A stretch of DNA of 64,000 nt, taken from positions 52,910,001 to 52,974,000 of the forward strand of contig NC_077240.1 in NCBI RefSeq assembly GCF_947179165.1, read 5' to 3'. This DNA comes from Solanum dulcamara. Its lineage: Eukaryota; Streptophyta; Magnoliopsida; Solanales; Solanaceae. The stretch's first letter is position 1; every line of letters starts with the position of its first letter. Shown one piece after another: positions 1 through 12,108 of the stretch. The notes beneath the pieces are model-generated. The model saw only the letters and a program-made list of their open reading frames with translations, was not told the DNA's origin and searched no databases. Position numbers and translations under genes: made by a program.

Positions 1-1125
1 TCACAGGTCGACAAGGCAACCGGGACAAAGACTAACCCATAACAAGTATGTAGAGCTATTCTTCTTTTCTTTTGGCATGTCTTTGGTATAAGTTATGAAT
101 GGTGTATATATGAAATGTGGGGATAATTCCACTCGTGAAACTCCCGATGTAATTCACAAATTTTGTTCACTTTGTGATGTTAAGATGCCCGTAATAGTTG
201 AGTTATTGCCTTTTAAGGCTGCTAGATCATGAATAGTAGTATATGTAGAGCCTGTTTGTTCTTCCTTTTGGAAGGTCTTAAGTATAAATGTAATAGCATA
301 TTGAGGTGGAGGTAGTTCCAGTTATAATCTCCAGGTATAACTTGTGACGTTTATTTACTACTTGGTATTAGAATTCTTAAAATAGTTGAACTACCCTCGA
401 GTCTCCTATCTGCTGAATAATACTCGAATGTGTCAGCTCCTATTCCTAAAGTCTCTACGATGACAAATGTCTCTACTTCCATAAGCTATTTAACCTTGTC
501 TCGATACACGTCTACGATTCCTGAAACTCCAGTTGATATGCTCTTTAACGATGTTTAGAAGATACTTAAGACGATTATTACTCTGATCTTCAGATGACGA
601 TTCACTTGACTGTTTTATTGAGTCTCAAATGATGACTTAGTTGCATATAGTTTCTCACTACTCTCCTCTAGCACCCTATAACCCATCTTTCTCCGAGTCC
701 CATGAGAGGGCCGGGAATGCGGTCGTGCCTAGTTTTACTATTCGTTCACCGAGTCCCGGGCCGGTAATATATATGTAGAAGTATACGAGGATGAGGTGTC
801 GTATACGATGAAGTGAAGCATACGATGACGCCGTATGTGATGATGCTCGTCACTGCATCCCGGGCCAGATATATATATATAATGATATAATAGAAAATGT
901 GGATTGAGCCATATGTTCTTCGGCATTGTTTTAAATTATGGATCAGGCCGAACGTTCCTCGGTGTATTTTACAGTATGATGATGGTACGCTATAGACGTA
1001 CACTACTCTTTCACTAAGTCCCTCACTAAAGGGCCGGATACTTTATGTAGGCATGCATATGAAAATATAGGGATACATTTGTGACCCCGAGCCCAGAGTG
1101 GACCGGATATACTGTGATGACATAC
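1..1125 (+). repeat. Truncated LTR fragment of the superfamily, plus orientation
   Basis: The fragment runs from the repeated ATGTAGAGC / TTTTGGCATG tract through CCGGGCC and CGAGTCCC hairpin motifs to GACCCCGAGCCC. These are the same modules, in the same order, as the second half of the complete LTRs further right. Around 900-970 there are two units of the roughly 40-bp minisatellite that is expanded at 62335-62640. The fragment has no LTR terminus in the window and joins protease-like sequence of the opposite strand near 1110-1165, so the join is a rearrangement or a truncated insertion. I see no gene here. Confidence 0.75.
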
Positions 1126-1130
1126 AAGAT

Positions 1131-1233
1131 TATAATGATTCATCGGGCCAACATATATATTCTGAAAGAAAATTAATAATATACTTGTAACCACATTTGG
1201 TGGCGCCTCCTGGCCTTGTCTACTAGCCAGGGT
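1131..1233 (-). pseudogene. gag-pro remnant (end of gag / start of protease), distal part
   Basis: Read on the minus strand, this gives a short frame with RQGQEAPPNVVTSIL. It resembles the linker between the gag zinc knuckle and the aspartic protease in Ty3/gypsy polyproteins (pattern RQ..A...VVT.IL). The protease active-site triad is not present, because the frame runs into LTR sequence near 1165-1110. It continues the gag pseudogene at 4654-6027; the two halves are separated only by the solo LTR at 1234-4648 and its AGGGT duplication. The family call rests on a short motif. Confidence 0.6.
1229..1233. repeat. Target-site duplication AGGGT (left copy)
   Basis: AGGGT lies directly before the LTR terminus TGTTACA and is repeated exactly at 4649-4653 directly after ..TCGTGACA. 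This fixes both ends of the solo LTR. Confidence 0.9.
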
Positions 1234-4200
1234 TGTTACACCGCACATCTTTGAACTCGGAAAGTTCCTTAAGTTACTTAGAAGCTAGTATGTGAGCCAC
1301 TTAAGTTACGACCCTATTGAACAACTCTAAGAAGGGAGAATGTGACACCCCATGGTAGGGAAGGTTGGAAATAGGGTCAAGAGAAAACGAAAGGAGTTGG
1401 AGGCCAAGTAACGAGTCGTACGACTCGACTTATCTACGTAAACTACTAATTTAGAAGTCTTACATACGTGAGTTACTTGATTACATACCAAGCTTACGTA
1501 GCAAGGGTTTCATAGGCTCTTAAAGTGAGACGAGATTACGAATGAGATTATGAACCCACGAGGAGGGAAAAAAATTTCGCGGGGAAGCCAATGGGAGGGT
1601 GACACGTGGCAGCACCTAAGCAAGCAGGTGACCCACCTGCTTGTGGGAGGTAGGCCCCACTGCCACATGGCAGCCCCTCCTTCATCATGTAGATACGGTG
1701 GCCCAATAGGGGCTGGACACGTGTCACCTCTTGGGGCTGACATGTGTCACACCCTAGGGCCACATATATGTATGGATATGTATCATATACTCCATCTTCC
1801 TTCATTAAATTTTCAGCAAACAAAAGATGATGAACAAACCCTAGTTTAGGTAGAAAAGTGCGACGGCTTGAGGAGAAAAATAAGGTAAGTCCCGATTTCG
1901 TTCCATAAATTAATTCTATAGCGTATAAAAAGGTGATATGGAAGTATTAGTAGTATAAAATTAGAGTTTGGTGCAGCCAAAAAACGGACAGCAAGCTGCC
2001 ACGACGATTCAGCACGTTAAAAAAAAATCCGAGGCGCGATTTCGGCGAGTTCTAGCCAATTTCGGGAAAGGTAAGTTCTTCCCCTATAATTTGAAGTTTA
2101 TGATGTTAAATTAGGGTGTATTGAACACCTTAGGGGCTTCTGGAAGTTGGGTAAAAGGTTTGAAAAGTTCGGCGTTGGAAATAAACGAATTTGGAATCGC
2201 TATAGTTAAATTGTTGTCGAAATAAGGTATTGTGCGCATGGGGGCTGCTGCTGGTTGTGTTGTGGCGTGTTGCAGGGTCTAAAAGTTCTCTAAATGAGGT
2301 GGAGTAGATGATGGTTTCAGCCACACGACCCTCCGCTTTGCAATTAAAGGATTCGCGAAAGAAAGATTAAAAACTCTAGTTTTGGTATCCTAGTTTCGAG
2401 TGAATTGTTGGGGGTTTATATTGTGTAATGTTGTCGTAATACGTATATGTATGGGCTTCTGGTTGTATTGTTGGTTGAATGAAGGTTCTAAGGACATGGT
2501 TGGAAATTCAGATAGGGCACATTATAGGGGAGGTGCTGTCTGATTTCCGTTAACGCCTTAACTAGTTAGGGAACAAGTGGAGAAGGCGAGCGAAGGGATG
2601 AATGTTATGAATACTTGTGGGTAGTCTAAGTTGCTGAAAAGTCCAAGGTTGTTAATACTTGCATTACTTCCATGTTAAATAGGTTTCTAGGACAACGACG
2701 CGGACGTGATTAAGAGAAGTCCATACGAGGTATGTAAAGCTTTCTTTTGGCGTGTTTTTGGAATAAGTATGTAGAGCTATTCTTCTTTTCTTTTGGAATG
2801 TCTTAGATATAAGTTATAGATGATATGTATATGATATTTGGGATTCAATCCATTCGTAAAGCCCTGAGTATGAGTCGAGACTCTTGTTTACTTCTTGATA
2901 TTAGAACTTCTGCAATAGCTGAGTCATTGCCTTTTAGTCTTCTATGTGATGAAAACTAGTACATGTAAAGCCTATTTCTTCTTTTCTTTGAAATGACTTA
3001 ATTTTAAGTGAAATGGTATATGATATAGGTTTAGAGGTAATTCCATTTATGAGCTCTGATTGTAACTCGTGACTTGTAGTCACTCTTGAACATTAAGAGT
3101 CTAAAAATAGTCAAACTACTATTCTCGAGCCTGCTATATAATGAATAGTAAGTAGAGGTACCAGCTCCTCCTTTTAGAGTCTCTGAAATGATAAATGTCG
3201 TTGATTGTATGAGTTGAGTCTTTGACTAGATAAATTGTGTTTTTGATTGCATAGACTATATTTCTGATTTTATAAATTGTATGGCATTATTCTAATGCAT
3301 GTTTGTGATCCCTGAAGCCCCAACTGATGTAAGCCCTAATGACATCTAAAGGGATACCTCGGATAATTACTCCCCAGTCTTCAGGTGACGGTTCACTTGA
3401 CTATTTCATCGAGTCTCAGATAATGACTTAGTTGCATATGGTTTCTCACTACTCTACTCATGCATACTGTAACCTATCCTTCCTCGAGTCCCACGATGGG
3501 CTGGGAACGTTATCGTGCACAGTTCTACTCCTTCTTTCACCGCATCTCGGGACGGATGTGTATAATTCCATGCACGAGGAGATGATGCCGTATGTGAGGT
3601 GTGATATATGTTATATGTTATGATGATATGATTATTCATCGAGTCCCGGGCCGGCTGTAATATGATAGTATATGTGGCAGAATAAGGAAGGAACACCGAG
3701 TCCCTTCTTAGAGGGTCGGGTATGGTATGTATATTATGATGGTATGCTATAGACGTACACCACTCCATTCACCAATTCCCTCACTAAAGGGCCGGATACT
3801 TTATGTAGGCATGCATATAAGATCAGAGTGATATATTGTGACCCTGAGCCCCGCAGTGAACCGGGTGTAATACGATGATAAGCGTGATAAGATTATACCG
3901 CGTACGATGATATGATAAAATGAAATACATGATGATACGATGACATGTGAATATGAGAAAATGATTACGGCACTGAGTTCACTAGAGGGCCGGGCACAGC
4001 GTATGATGATGTGTATGATTTACGTGTCCTAAGGTGCAGGTACAATAATTCATTAAGTTGTTATACTTGTCCCCTGCATCCCTATTTCAGTTATGGTCTC
4101 AGTTACGATGTGTTATGCTTTACATACTCAATACATATATCGTGCTGACCCACCTTTTCTCGGGGGTCTGCATTTCATGCCTGCAGGTACAGATGTTCAT

Positions 4201-4648
4201 TCTGGAGACCCGTCAGCTTAGGAGTTCCTCTCAGCTATGTTGGAAGAGCTTCACTATTCTGGAGCCTAATTTTTGATACTGGTCACTAAATGTATATATA
4301 TTTGTACATTCAGGGGTACGGCGGGGGCCCTGTCCCGCCATATATTACTGTTGCTATTCCTAGAGGTTTGTAGACATATGAATGTGGGTTGTTTATAAGT
4401 TTGTTTCGACGGTGCCTATATGGCATGTTGTAAATATTTTGTTATGTTGTGCAGCCTCATCGGCGCGTGCCCTTTCATGATACGATATGAATAAAAGAGG
4501 CTACAGGTACATGAAAAAGTTTTAAACTATTGAAGTTTTTGTGTATAGTATCACATCACACACTGTTAAACTTAAGTGTAGCTGATAAACACGCATAAGA
4601 GGGTCCAGGTCGGACCCCAATCGTGTCCTATGGGGTTAGGTCGTGACA
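1234..4648 (+). mobile_element. Solo LTR (3415 bp) inserted in gag-pro, TSD AGGGT
   Basis: The LTR begins TGTTACACCGCAC and ends GGGTTAGGTCGTGACA, with a perfect 5-bp duplication and no PBS, internal domain or PPT. It is therefore a solo LTR left by LTR-LTR recombination. Its U3 has CACGTG at 1603-1608 and 1718-1723, a decayed CATGTG near 1741, and a TATA-like CATATATATG-type element near 1761-1770. A splice-donor-like AAGGTAAGT has its GT at 1885. The exon-like island spans 2485-2729 (245 nt) and the three-hairpin module 4129-4186. Open frames inside are short and match no protein. Confidence 0.9.
1603..1770 (+). promoter_or_regulatory. LTR U3 promoter region: G-boxes plus TATA
   Basis: CACGTG cores lie at 1603 and 1718. 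A CAGGTGACCCACCTG inverted repeat lies between them, a CCAAT is at about 1588, and a TATA-like box is at 1761-1770. The layout matches the other LTRs of the window. Activity is inferred. Confidence 0.55.
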
Positions 4649-4653
4649 AGGGT
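4649..4653. repeat. Target-site duplication AGGGT (right copy)
   Basis: Exact repeat of 1229-1233, directly after the LTR end TCGTGACA. Confidence 0.9.
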
Positions 4654-6027
4654 GTATATGTAATTTGAAGGGCCACTGAATCTGGAAGCTCCGCTACGAC
4701 CTCTACCATGGCCTGCTAGTGTTTGCAGACCCCGCCCCTTAGGGCGCATAGCCACCGAAGAAGAAGGACCGGCAACTGACCCAGTAGGCTAAACTGCGCT
4801 TTCCGGCCTACCCCTAGATGGTCACTCCCTCATAACATGGCCCTGACGGCCTCAATCAAAACAAGCATCGATGGAAAAATGACATTCCGCAAAATCAAAC
4901 CTACCGCAATGAGAACATTGGGGCAAAGATAGCCTTGATTGATGCGGACCTCGGTTCGTTTATGAGCCTGAAACCCTAGAGCTCTGACCGGCTCCTGAAC
5001 ACATTGTGCCGTCAAATCTACTACCTTGGAACTGTAGGGGTGTACTCTAGGCCGGCTGAGAAGGGTATCTACCATACTGTTGAGGCTGCCCGCCTCGAAA
5101 GCCACCATAATAACCGATTGATTTAGTCCTCTTATGCTGGCCTCTGCCAAAATCTCTCTCGGGCTATCGTCCTCTGTGCCGATCTTCCACCCCTTGTGCG
5201 TACGCTTGTACCCGGGCGATATCCATGCCTAGGTGAGAAGCCATGGACACACAGCTATCAATTAAATAATAGTCCAACCCCATCACATAGCGATGCACCC
5301 TATCAGCCATATCAGCTACTATAGAGGGCGCATGCCTTGCCAATGAGTCAAACTCGAGGCTATAGTCTTTAATGCTTCTACCATTCTTCCTTAACTATAA
5401 GAATTTATCAATTCTGGCTCGTTCCATTTCTGGAGGTAGAAAATGGCCAAAGAAGGATTCCACGAACTCATCCCAGACTGCTGGAGGAGCACCCTCGCCC
5501 CTCAATAATTCCCAAGACTCATACCAATCAACGGCTACGTCACGCAGCCGATATAAAGCCAATTCGACCGACTCAATCTTTGAGGCCCTAATTATTCGCA
5601 ATGTAAACTGCATCTATCGAATGAACTCATGTGGATCCTCTGTAAGTCTCAACCTGTGAAACTCTGGAGGGTTACAGGCTAGGAAGTCATGGACCCTTAA
5701 ACTATCTTATGTATTTGTATCATCTGCTCCTAACCCATGCCTTTGAGCCTGCCCTGCTACTATCCTAGTCAATAATTGCACTGCATCTCTCATGTCCCTA
5801 TCTTCTGGCCCTAGCTGTGGAGCTAGAGGCTCAGGCATTGAAGCTTCAGGATCTGTTGTTACTGCTGTTCTGAGTTCCTTTGGAGGTGGCGGCGTAGTCG
5901 AGCTCGCCGATTGTAGCATAATCCCTAGCATAGATTGGGCACGAGCACTGGTAACTCTTGGGGTCTGACTAGATTCCCCCGCTACAGACTTGCCCTTCTG
6001 GGTAGTCGTTCTTCCCTTGGAGGCATC
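4654..6027 (-). pseudogene. gag: Ty3/gypsy gag pseudogene
   Basis: This is the decayed capsid/nucleocapsid gene of the minus-strand element whose 5' LTR is 6231-9809. One frame can be followed from about 6027 down to below 5160. It starts with a low-complexity N-terminus (PPPPKE), then VHDFLACNPPEF, then a Retrotrans_gag-like core with VDWYESW, WDEFVESFFGHFLP and YSLEFDSLARHAP, and then MADRVHRYVMGL and MDIARVQAYAQ. A second stretch near 4860-4920 reads CSHCGRFDFAEC, a degenerate CxxCG zinc knuckle. In-frame stops at 5707-5709, 5614-5616 and 5392-5394 kill it. No intact ATG joins this frame. Gag would form the virus-like particle, so this copy is non-functional. The coding order (PBS, then gag, then protease remnant) fits a standard gag-pro-pol element on the minus strand. 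Confidence 0.85.
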
Positions 6028-6214
6028 ACTGTAAACACAATGATATGTTAATGAGAGATCATCCTAACAACATAGCTCTATTGCACGATATAAGATAGAA
6101 AAGGGAGATAACATCCTAAATGTCCTGCAGCCTCCTGTTTATAGGTGTGGTGCACAACACACCGATAAACAAGCCTCTACTAGACACGGTCTGTAGACAC
6201 TCCGAGGATGAACT
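6028..6214 (-). mobile_element. Leader between PBS and gag of the gag-bearing element
   Basis: Untranslated leader on the minus strand between the 5' LTR/PBS and the gag frame. It carries the family's conserved post-PBS sequence (CTACTAGACACGGTCTG read on the plus strand). A TTTACAG followed by TGATGCC sits just before the gag frame and would fit a splice acceptor; that is inference. Confidence 0.6.
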
Positions 6215-6226
6215 GCTCTAATACTA
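6215..6226 (-). other. Decayed primer-binding site
   Basis: The plus strand reads GCTCTAATACTA. The complement differs at two positions from TGGTATCAGAGC, the tRNA-iMet-complementary PBS seen intact elsewhere in the window. It lies 4 bp inside the LTR end at 6231. Confidence 0.8.
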
Positions 6227-6230
6227 CTTC

Positions 6231-9200
6231 TGTCATGACCCAACCCCGTAGTTCGCAATTAGGGTCCGACCTGGACCTCCGTATACCTACCTCTCAGTTG
6301 TAGTCATACTGAAGTATGAACAAGGTGATACTACTCGCAAAAACCCCAATGAGTTAAAACTTTTTCGTGCACGTGTGGCCTCTTTCACTCGTTTCATAGC
6401 ACATAAGGGCATGCAAGCCGACAAGGCTGCTATAACATAACTATATTCACAAAAAGCCATATAAGCACAATCGAAACGAACTCACAGAAATCCCACATCC
6501 ATATGTCTATAGACCTCTAGGAATAGTAACAGCAACATATGGCGGGATAGGGCCCCCGTCGTACCCCTGAATATATAAATATATACATTAAGTGACCAGT
6601 ATCAAAAATTAGGCTATAGAACAGTGAAGCACTTCCGACATAGCTAAGAGGAACTCCTAAGCTGATGGATCTCCAAAATGAACATCTGTACCTACGGGCA
6701 TGACACGCAGCCCCCCGGGGAATGGGGGGTCAGTACGATATATGTACTGAGTATATAAAGCATAACGCATCATAACTGAGACAACAACTGAAATAGGGAT
6801 GCAGGGAATAAGTATAAAAGTTAATAAGGCACTATACCTGCATCTTATAACATAAGGGCATGTACACCATCTTCATATACTGTATCCGGCCCACTAGGGG
6901 ACTCGGTGTTACCATGTCATCGCATACGGCGTCGTGTCATATGTTATGATTACATTATTATATTTTCACATGCATGCATATCTATCATTACATATCATAC
7001 CATACCCGACCCAGTATGGGTCTTGGTGTTATAATCATATCATCACATACCATACCCGGCCTATTAGGGGACTCGGTGTTATCATCATATCATCATATAC
7101 CGTATCCCAACCCTTTAGGGGACTTGGTGTTATAATCATATCATCACATACCGTACCCGACCCATTAGGGGACTCAGTGTTATCATCATATCATCATATA
7201 CTGTACCCGACCCTTTAGGGGACTCGGTGTCATAATCATCATATATAGGTAGATCATTATCTGAGACTCACTAGGGTAATCATACTGAATACCGTTCGTG
7301 GATTAGGATAATAATAATCTTAGGTGCCCTTTGAGTGCCACTAGGGCTATATTAAGTGAAGTCTCAGGAATTATAGACATATTTTAAGGTAATGCCAATC
7401 GGCTTAAAGAAATCATAAACATCTGTCATCATAGATTCCTTAGGAATAGGAGCTCTAAGTCCCACTATTAATCGACATATAGATGGTTCAGGGAAGGTAG
7501 CTCAACTACGATGAGAGTTTTCCTGCCAAGGAGTGAATATAAGACATATAGCATATTCGGAGCTTAAGAATGGACTTACTCTAGAGCTCATATCATGTAT
7601 CGGTTTCTTTAAGACATGTCAAAAGAAAGAAAGGGTAGGCCTCACCTGTTTGTCCCTTCCTATCCCAAAGGAGTTTGAGAGACAATAATTCACCTATCGT
7701 AGGCATCCTAGTGTTCAGCAGTGGATAAGAATCAGGAGGTATGCTCGGGGCCTTATGAATTGGATTATCCCCACTTGCATACGCTGATATACATATTGCA
7801 CTTCTATTAAGGATCTGCCAAGAGAAGGGAAGGATAGCCTTACATACTCATCACTTCCTAACGTATGGAAGGCTTGAGAAGCCCTAGTTGAATTACTGTA
7901 AGAGTGCTTTCATCAAGAAGTAAGTGAGGACTGTGAACTACGCTTGGCATTTATGAGTAGATTTACCCTCAATCTCATATCATTCATTACTTAACTTGAA
8001 TACATGCCAAAAGAAGAAACAAGATAGGCTTTACATACTTATGCAAATAACATGCCAAAAGAAAGCTTCACATACCTTGTCTGAATTATTCCTTATCCTG
8101 TTTGTCTCGCCGTCCTTTGAAACTGTTCAACATAAAAGTAATATGAATATCAACCCCTTTTAACTTTCCATCACCCTAGGTTACACCTTAGTATTAATGA
8201 AATCTATTTCCTTAGTCGTTTCCCCGACTAGTTCTGTTATTCGCTAAGGCATCGATGAAAATTGGACAGCACCTCCCCTATAATGTGCCCTATCCAAATT
8301 TCCAATTAGGTCCCTAAGACCTACATCCAACCAAAAACAACAACCTGCAGCAATTCACGCCAATAATATACAACATAAACTCCAAACGACTTATTCAAAA
8401 ATACGGTAGCACAATAGGGCGTCTAGCCTTTATTTTGTAACGCCTTTCATTTTACGCAAAGAGGGATCGTGTGGATTCAACCAGCATAACCATAACCCAC
8501 ATTAGAACATATTTAGGCCATGAAACAACACAACACACCCCTGCAGCATAACCTCACACGAATGACACTTTATTTCGATGACAATTCACTTCTAGCGACT
8601 CCAATTTAGTTTGTTCCGAACGTCAAGTGTTCCAATAATATTTACACACTTACAGCCTCCCAATAGGTGTATAATATACTCCATAACAACACCATAAATT
8701 CCAAATTTAAAGGAGAAACCTTACCTTACCCGAATTTAGCAAAAATTGTCAAAGTGTAACTCGGAACTTCTCCAAACGCGCTAAAATTGAGTGGGCTGTT
8801 TGTGTTACTTCTTCGCTGCCCCAAATTGAAATTTTATGTTATTAAACACCATTATAAAACAGAGGGACACTTCAAATAATTAATTCACGGAATGAAACCT
8901 GGAAGCTTACCCCAAAAGGGCCAAACCCGTAGCCCTCCTTCCTTGACCTTTTAACATTTTTCTCTTCTTTTTCTTCCAAATTTAAAATTGTAAAGCTGAA
9001 GTTTTGGTTTCATAAACACCATAAAACACATATATACATATCCACGTACTTATGGAACACCGTGGATAATTAATTCACGGAAGAAAAGTGAAGAACTTAC
9101 CTTAATTTCTTCCAATTTGTGGCTGCCATTGTGTACTCTCCTTCTCTCACGTTTCTCTCTATCTTTTGGCTGATTTTTAGACTTCAAATGACTTAAGAGT

Positions 9201-9809
9201 CATTAACATACATATATATGGTCCCTTAGGAAGTGACACGTGTCATCCCATAAGGGTGACACATGTCAAGCCCTTATTGGGCCACCTAAACCACTTCTTT
9301 TTACACTATTTTGGAAATCCAAGGACTCAATCGTATGGTGGCCAATGGGGTGATGCCATGTGGAAGTGGGGTACACCTCCCCCAAGCAGGTGGGTCACCT
9401 ACTTGACCCCAAGCAAGTGGGTCAACTGCCTGCTTAAGGTGCTGCCATGTGTCACCCTCCTAGGCTGCCACGTCATCATTTGTTTCCTCCCTCGTGGATT
9501 CGTAATCTCGTCTTACTTTAAGAGCCTATGTAATCCATACTTTGCAAGCTTGGTACGTACTCCAATAGCTTAAGTATGTAAGACTTCCAAGTTAGTAGCT
9601 TACGTAGGTAAATCGAGTACTATGACTCATTACTTGGCCTCCAATTCCTTTCGGATTCTTATGACTCCATTTCCAACCTTCCTTCTCACGAGGTATCACA
9701 ATATTCTTTCCTTAGAGTTATTTGATAGTGTCGTAGCTTATCCGGCTCACATGATAGTGTCTAAGGAAATTAAGAAGACATTTCAAGCTCGAGAGTGCGG
9801 GGTGTAACA
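6231..9809 (-). mobile_element. 5' LTR (3579 bp) of the gag-bearing element
   Basis: The plus strand begins TGTCATGACCC and ends GGGGTGTAACA, the complement of a TGTTACACCCC...GGGTCATGACA LTR. The PBS and gag lie on its left, so it is a 5' LTR on the minus strand. It carries the three-hairpin module (6692-6749), a 50-bp minisatellite (7001-7250), the exon-like island (8076-8320, exactly 245 nt), and a U3 promoter at about 9211-9480 with CACGTG at 9237-9242 and a TATA-like CATATATATG at 9211-9220. The right flank (AAATT..) is subfamily-B internal DNA; the partner duplication is outside the window or lost. Confidence 0.85.
7001..7250. repeat. Minisatellite, about 50-bp unit, 5 copies
   Basis: Unit starts are at 7001, 7051, 7101, 7152 and 7202. 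The core is ACCCGACCC..TTAGGGGACTCGGTGTTAT followed by a CATCATATCATCA spacer. It is a local expansion of the CCGGCCC...GACTCGGTG hairpin motif found in all these LTRs. Confidence 0.9.
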
Positions 9810-10736
9810 AAATTTATCCTCGAGTTATGAACAACTTATCTAGTTTACAAGAAGTTGGGGCTTGGTACTTTTTCAAAAAGAGGGAAACTCAATCGCAGGA
9901 CATCTTATCCCTCAACCTGATCCCCCTGTTTTTCCTATGGCACAAATACGGCTGGAGATACCCGGTCTGAATTCTAGTGCTCGAATAGGCTTTTGCTTCT
10001 CCAAAATAACATTCGCCATGTAAAAATGGTATCCCTTATCGACGACATGAAGGGTACCTCTTACAGCTTTAGTTAAACATAATAGGGGTACTTGGTATAA
10101 ATTTCCAAGCCATCTTAAGAATCTATGTTTCATTCCCTTTTCTTGTTCTGGGAAAATTTCAGCAAAGTTTCCTCTATACTTCTTACCTATTTCCAACCTG
10201 CACACAAAAAATACCTACAATGCCTCACGGGGCCAACATATATATATATATTTATATCATATCACGGCCACACAGGGCTTCCAATATCATCTTATATCAC
10301 AGCCACACAAGGGTTTCAATATCAGTAGTAATATGAAAAATAATGGACTTACCTCGTATGTCCAGCTTCGAACTGCATTTGTTGCCCTTCCCTGTCTACT
10401 TTCCTATCAGGTTTCTCCTTTACATTTCAATCATATGTCAATACCTTACCCAATAGATATCTCTCGTGCCTTTACTTAAATACATGCTTCATAACTTCAC
10501 ATATTGTCAATTACTTTCTTCTGTTGATGTCGTCCTTCTACTAAAAGCTAAGGTTAGTATAAGAAATTGTCCTATGACTCGGGTCTATAGCACGATCTCA
10601 GATGTGGAAGAAAAGTACATCCTAAATGTCCTATAGCCTCATGTTTATAGATGTGGCGCGCAATACATCGATACACAAGACTCTACTAGACACGGTCTGC
10701 AGATAATCTAAGGATGAACTGCTTTGATACCACTAT
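9810..10736 (-). mobile_element. Truncated internal domain, subfamily B, PBS-proximal part
   Basis: The sequence matches, in order and in the same orientation, the 58727-59588 plus 63363-63429 internal domain: TTATCCTCGAGTTATGAAC, the GGGTACCTCTTACAGCTTTAG tract, TTTCCTCTATA, and GCCTCACGGGGCCAAC. It is cut at 9810 by the LTR of the gag-bearing element. It holds no recognisable protein; the open frames in it are short and match nothing I know. The PBS is at 10721-10732. Confidence 0.8.
10721..10732 (-). other. Primer-binding site (one mismatch)
   Basis: The plus strand reads GCTTTGATACCA, i.e. TGGTATCAAAGC on the minus strand, one base from the tRNA-iMet complement. It lies 4 bp from the LTR end at 10737. 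Confidence 0.85.
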
Positions 10737-12108
10737 TGTCATGACCCAACCACGTAAGCTGCGATTAGGGTCCAACCTGGACCCCCCCCCCCCGTATACA
10801 TATCTATCAGTTGTGGTCACGTCAAATTATAAACATGCAATGCATATAAATTAAGTGTAGTCAAACTGGACTACAAACAATACAACGCCATGCATCATAG
10901 CCCTATTGGGCGATAACATTTTCGTATATCTATAGTCTCTTTCATTTGCATCATAGTATGAAAGGGCACGCAAGCCGACAAGGCTGCCATAACATAATAA
11001 CATATATTATACATCATGTAGACCTAGTCGAACCAAACTGACACATACAACACATATATATATGTCTGCAGACCTCTAACAATATTAATGACAATATATG
11101 GTGGGACAGGGCCCCCATCATACCCTTGAATAACAAAATAATACTATACATCAACGGCCAATGCCAAAAACTAGGCTCCGATACAATGGAGCCTCTTCCA
11201 GCTGAGTTGAGCGGAATCCAAAGCTAATGGACTCCCAAAATATGTACCTATACATGCGGGCATGAAATGCAGCCCCCCGAGAAAAGGGGGTCAGTACGAT
11301 ATATGTACTGATTATGTAAAACATAACACAATACAACTAGAGGCATATCTGAAATAGAGAAGCAGGGGATAAAATATCATATAAGGAATCTGTACCTGTA
11401 CTCTATGATTTATAAAAATATGCATGCTCAAATTTTCAATATAGCCGGCTCCATCAGGGATTCGATGAATCATATCTGTAAAACCATCACCTCATTATTA
11501 CAACACATCATCACATATATACATACGTACCCGGCCCTCTAGTGAGGGCGCGATGGACAATGTAGTGGAATTGTGCATGAATCTGATAACCGGCCCGAGA
11601 CTCATAGAAGAAGTGTTACCGTATACATGAGTAGAGTAGTGAGAAACAAAACACAGTTTAAATCATTATCTGATACTAAATGCAGTCCTCAAGCGAACCA
11701 TCACTTAGAGATCAGGGTAGGAAGTATCTGACGTATACCATCTAACTGTCACTAAGGACTAAGTAGAAAGGAATTTTGGAAATCTTAGACACATACCAGT
11801 GTGAAATATCTTATAGAAGTCTGAACATTAATTATCTCAGAGTCTTTAGGAAAAAGAAGGGCTTTATCTAATCAATCACTATATAGTCATAGAGAAGACT
11901 CGAGGAATAGGGGCTTAACTATTTTAAGAGTCTTAACATTCAGAAGTGAATATGAATTATGAATCATGAATCATGTTCAGAGCTCATGAATAGAGTTACC
12001 CCATGCTTCATACTCATATCATTGGTCACTTAAATCTAAGACATGCCCAAAAGAAAGGAAGGATAGTCTTTACATACTTATGTCAAAAACATGCCAAGAG
12101 AAAGCTTC
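10737..12108 (-). mobile_element. 5' LTR, left part, interrupted at 12109
   Basis: It starts TGTCATGACCCAACC, has a 13-C run at 10781-10793 and the hairpin module at 11255-11310. It stops inside the GCCAAGAGAAAGCTTC tract where the next LTR terminus begins. The last five bases, GCTTC, would be the left target-site duplication of the element that starts at 12109. I could not find the remainder of this LTR on the far side, so the far side is probably deleted. Confidence 0.75.

Noticed and set aside
7001..7250. CRISPR-like array
   Set aside because: The spacers are as similar as the repeats; it is a plain minisatellite in a eukaryotic LTR.
10781..10793. Run of 13 C as a G-quadruplex
   Set aside because: Single homopolymer run in a place where sister LTRs have 5-7 C; likely slippage or a sequencing artefact.
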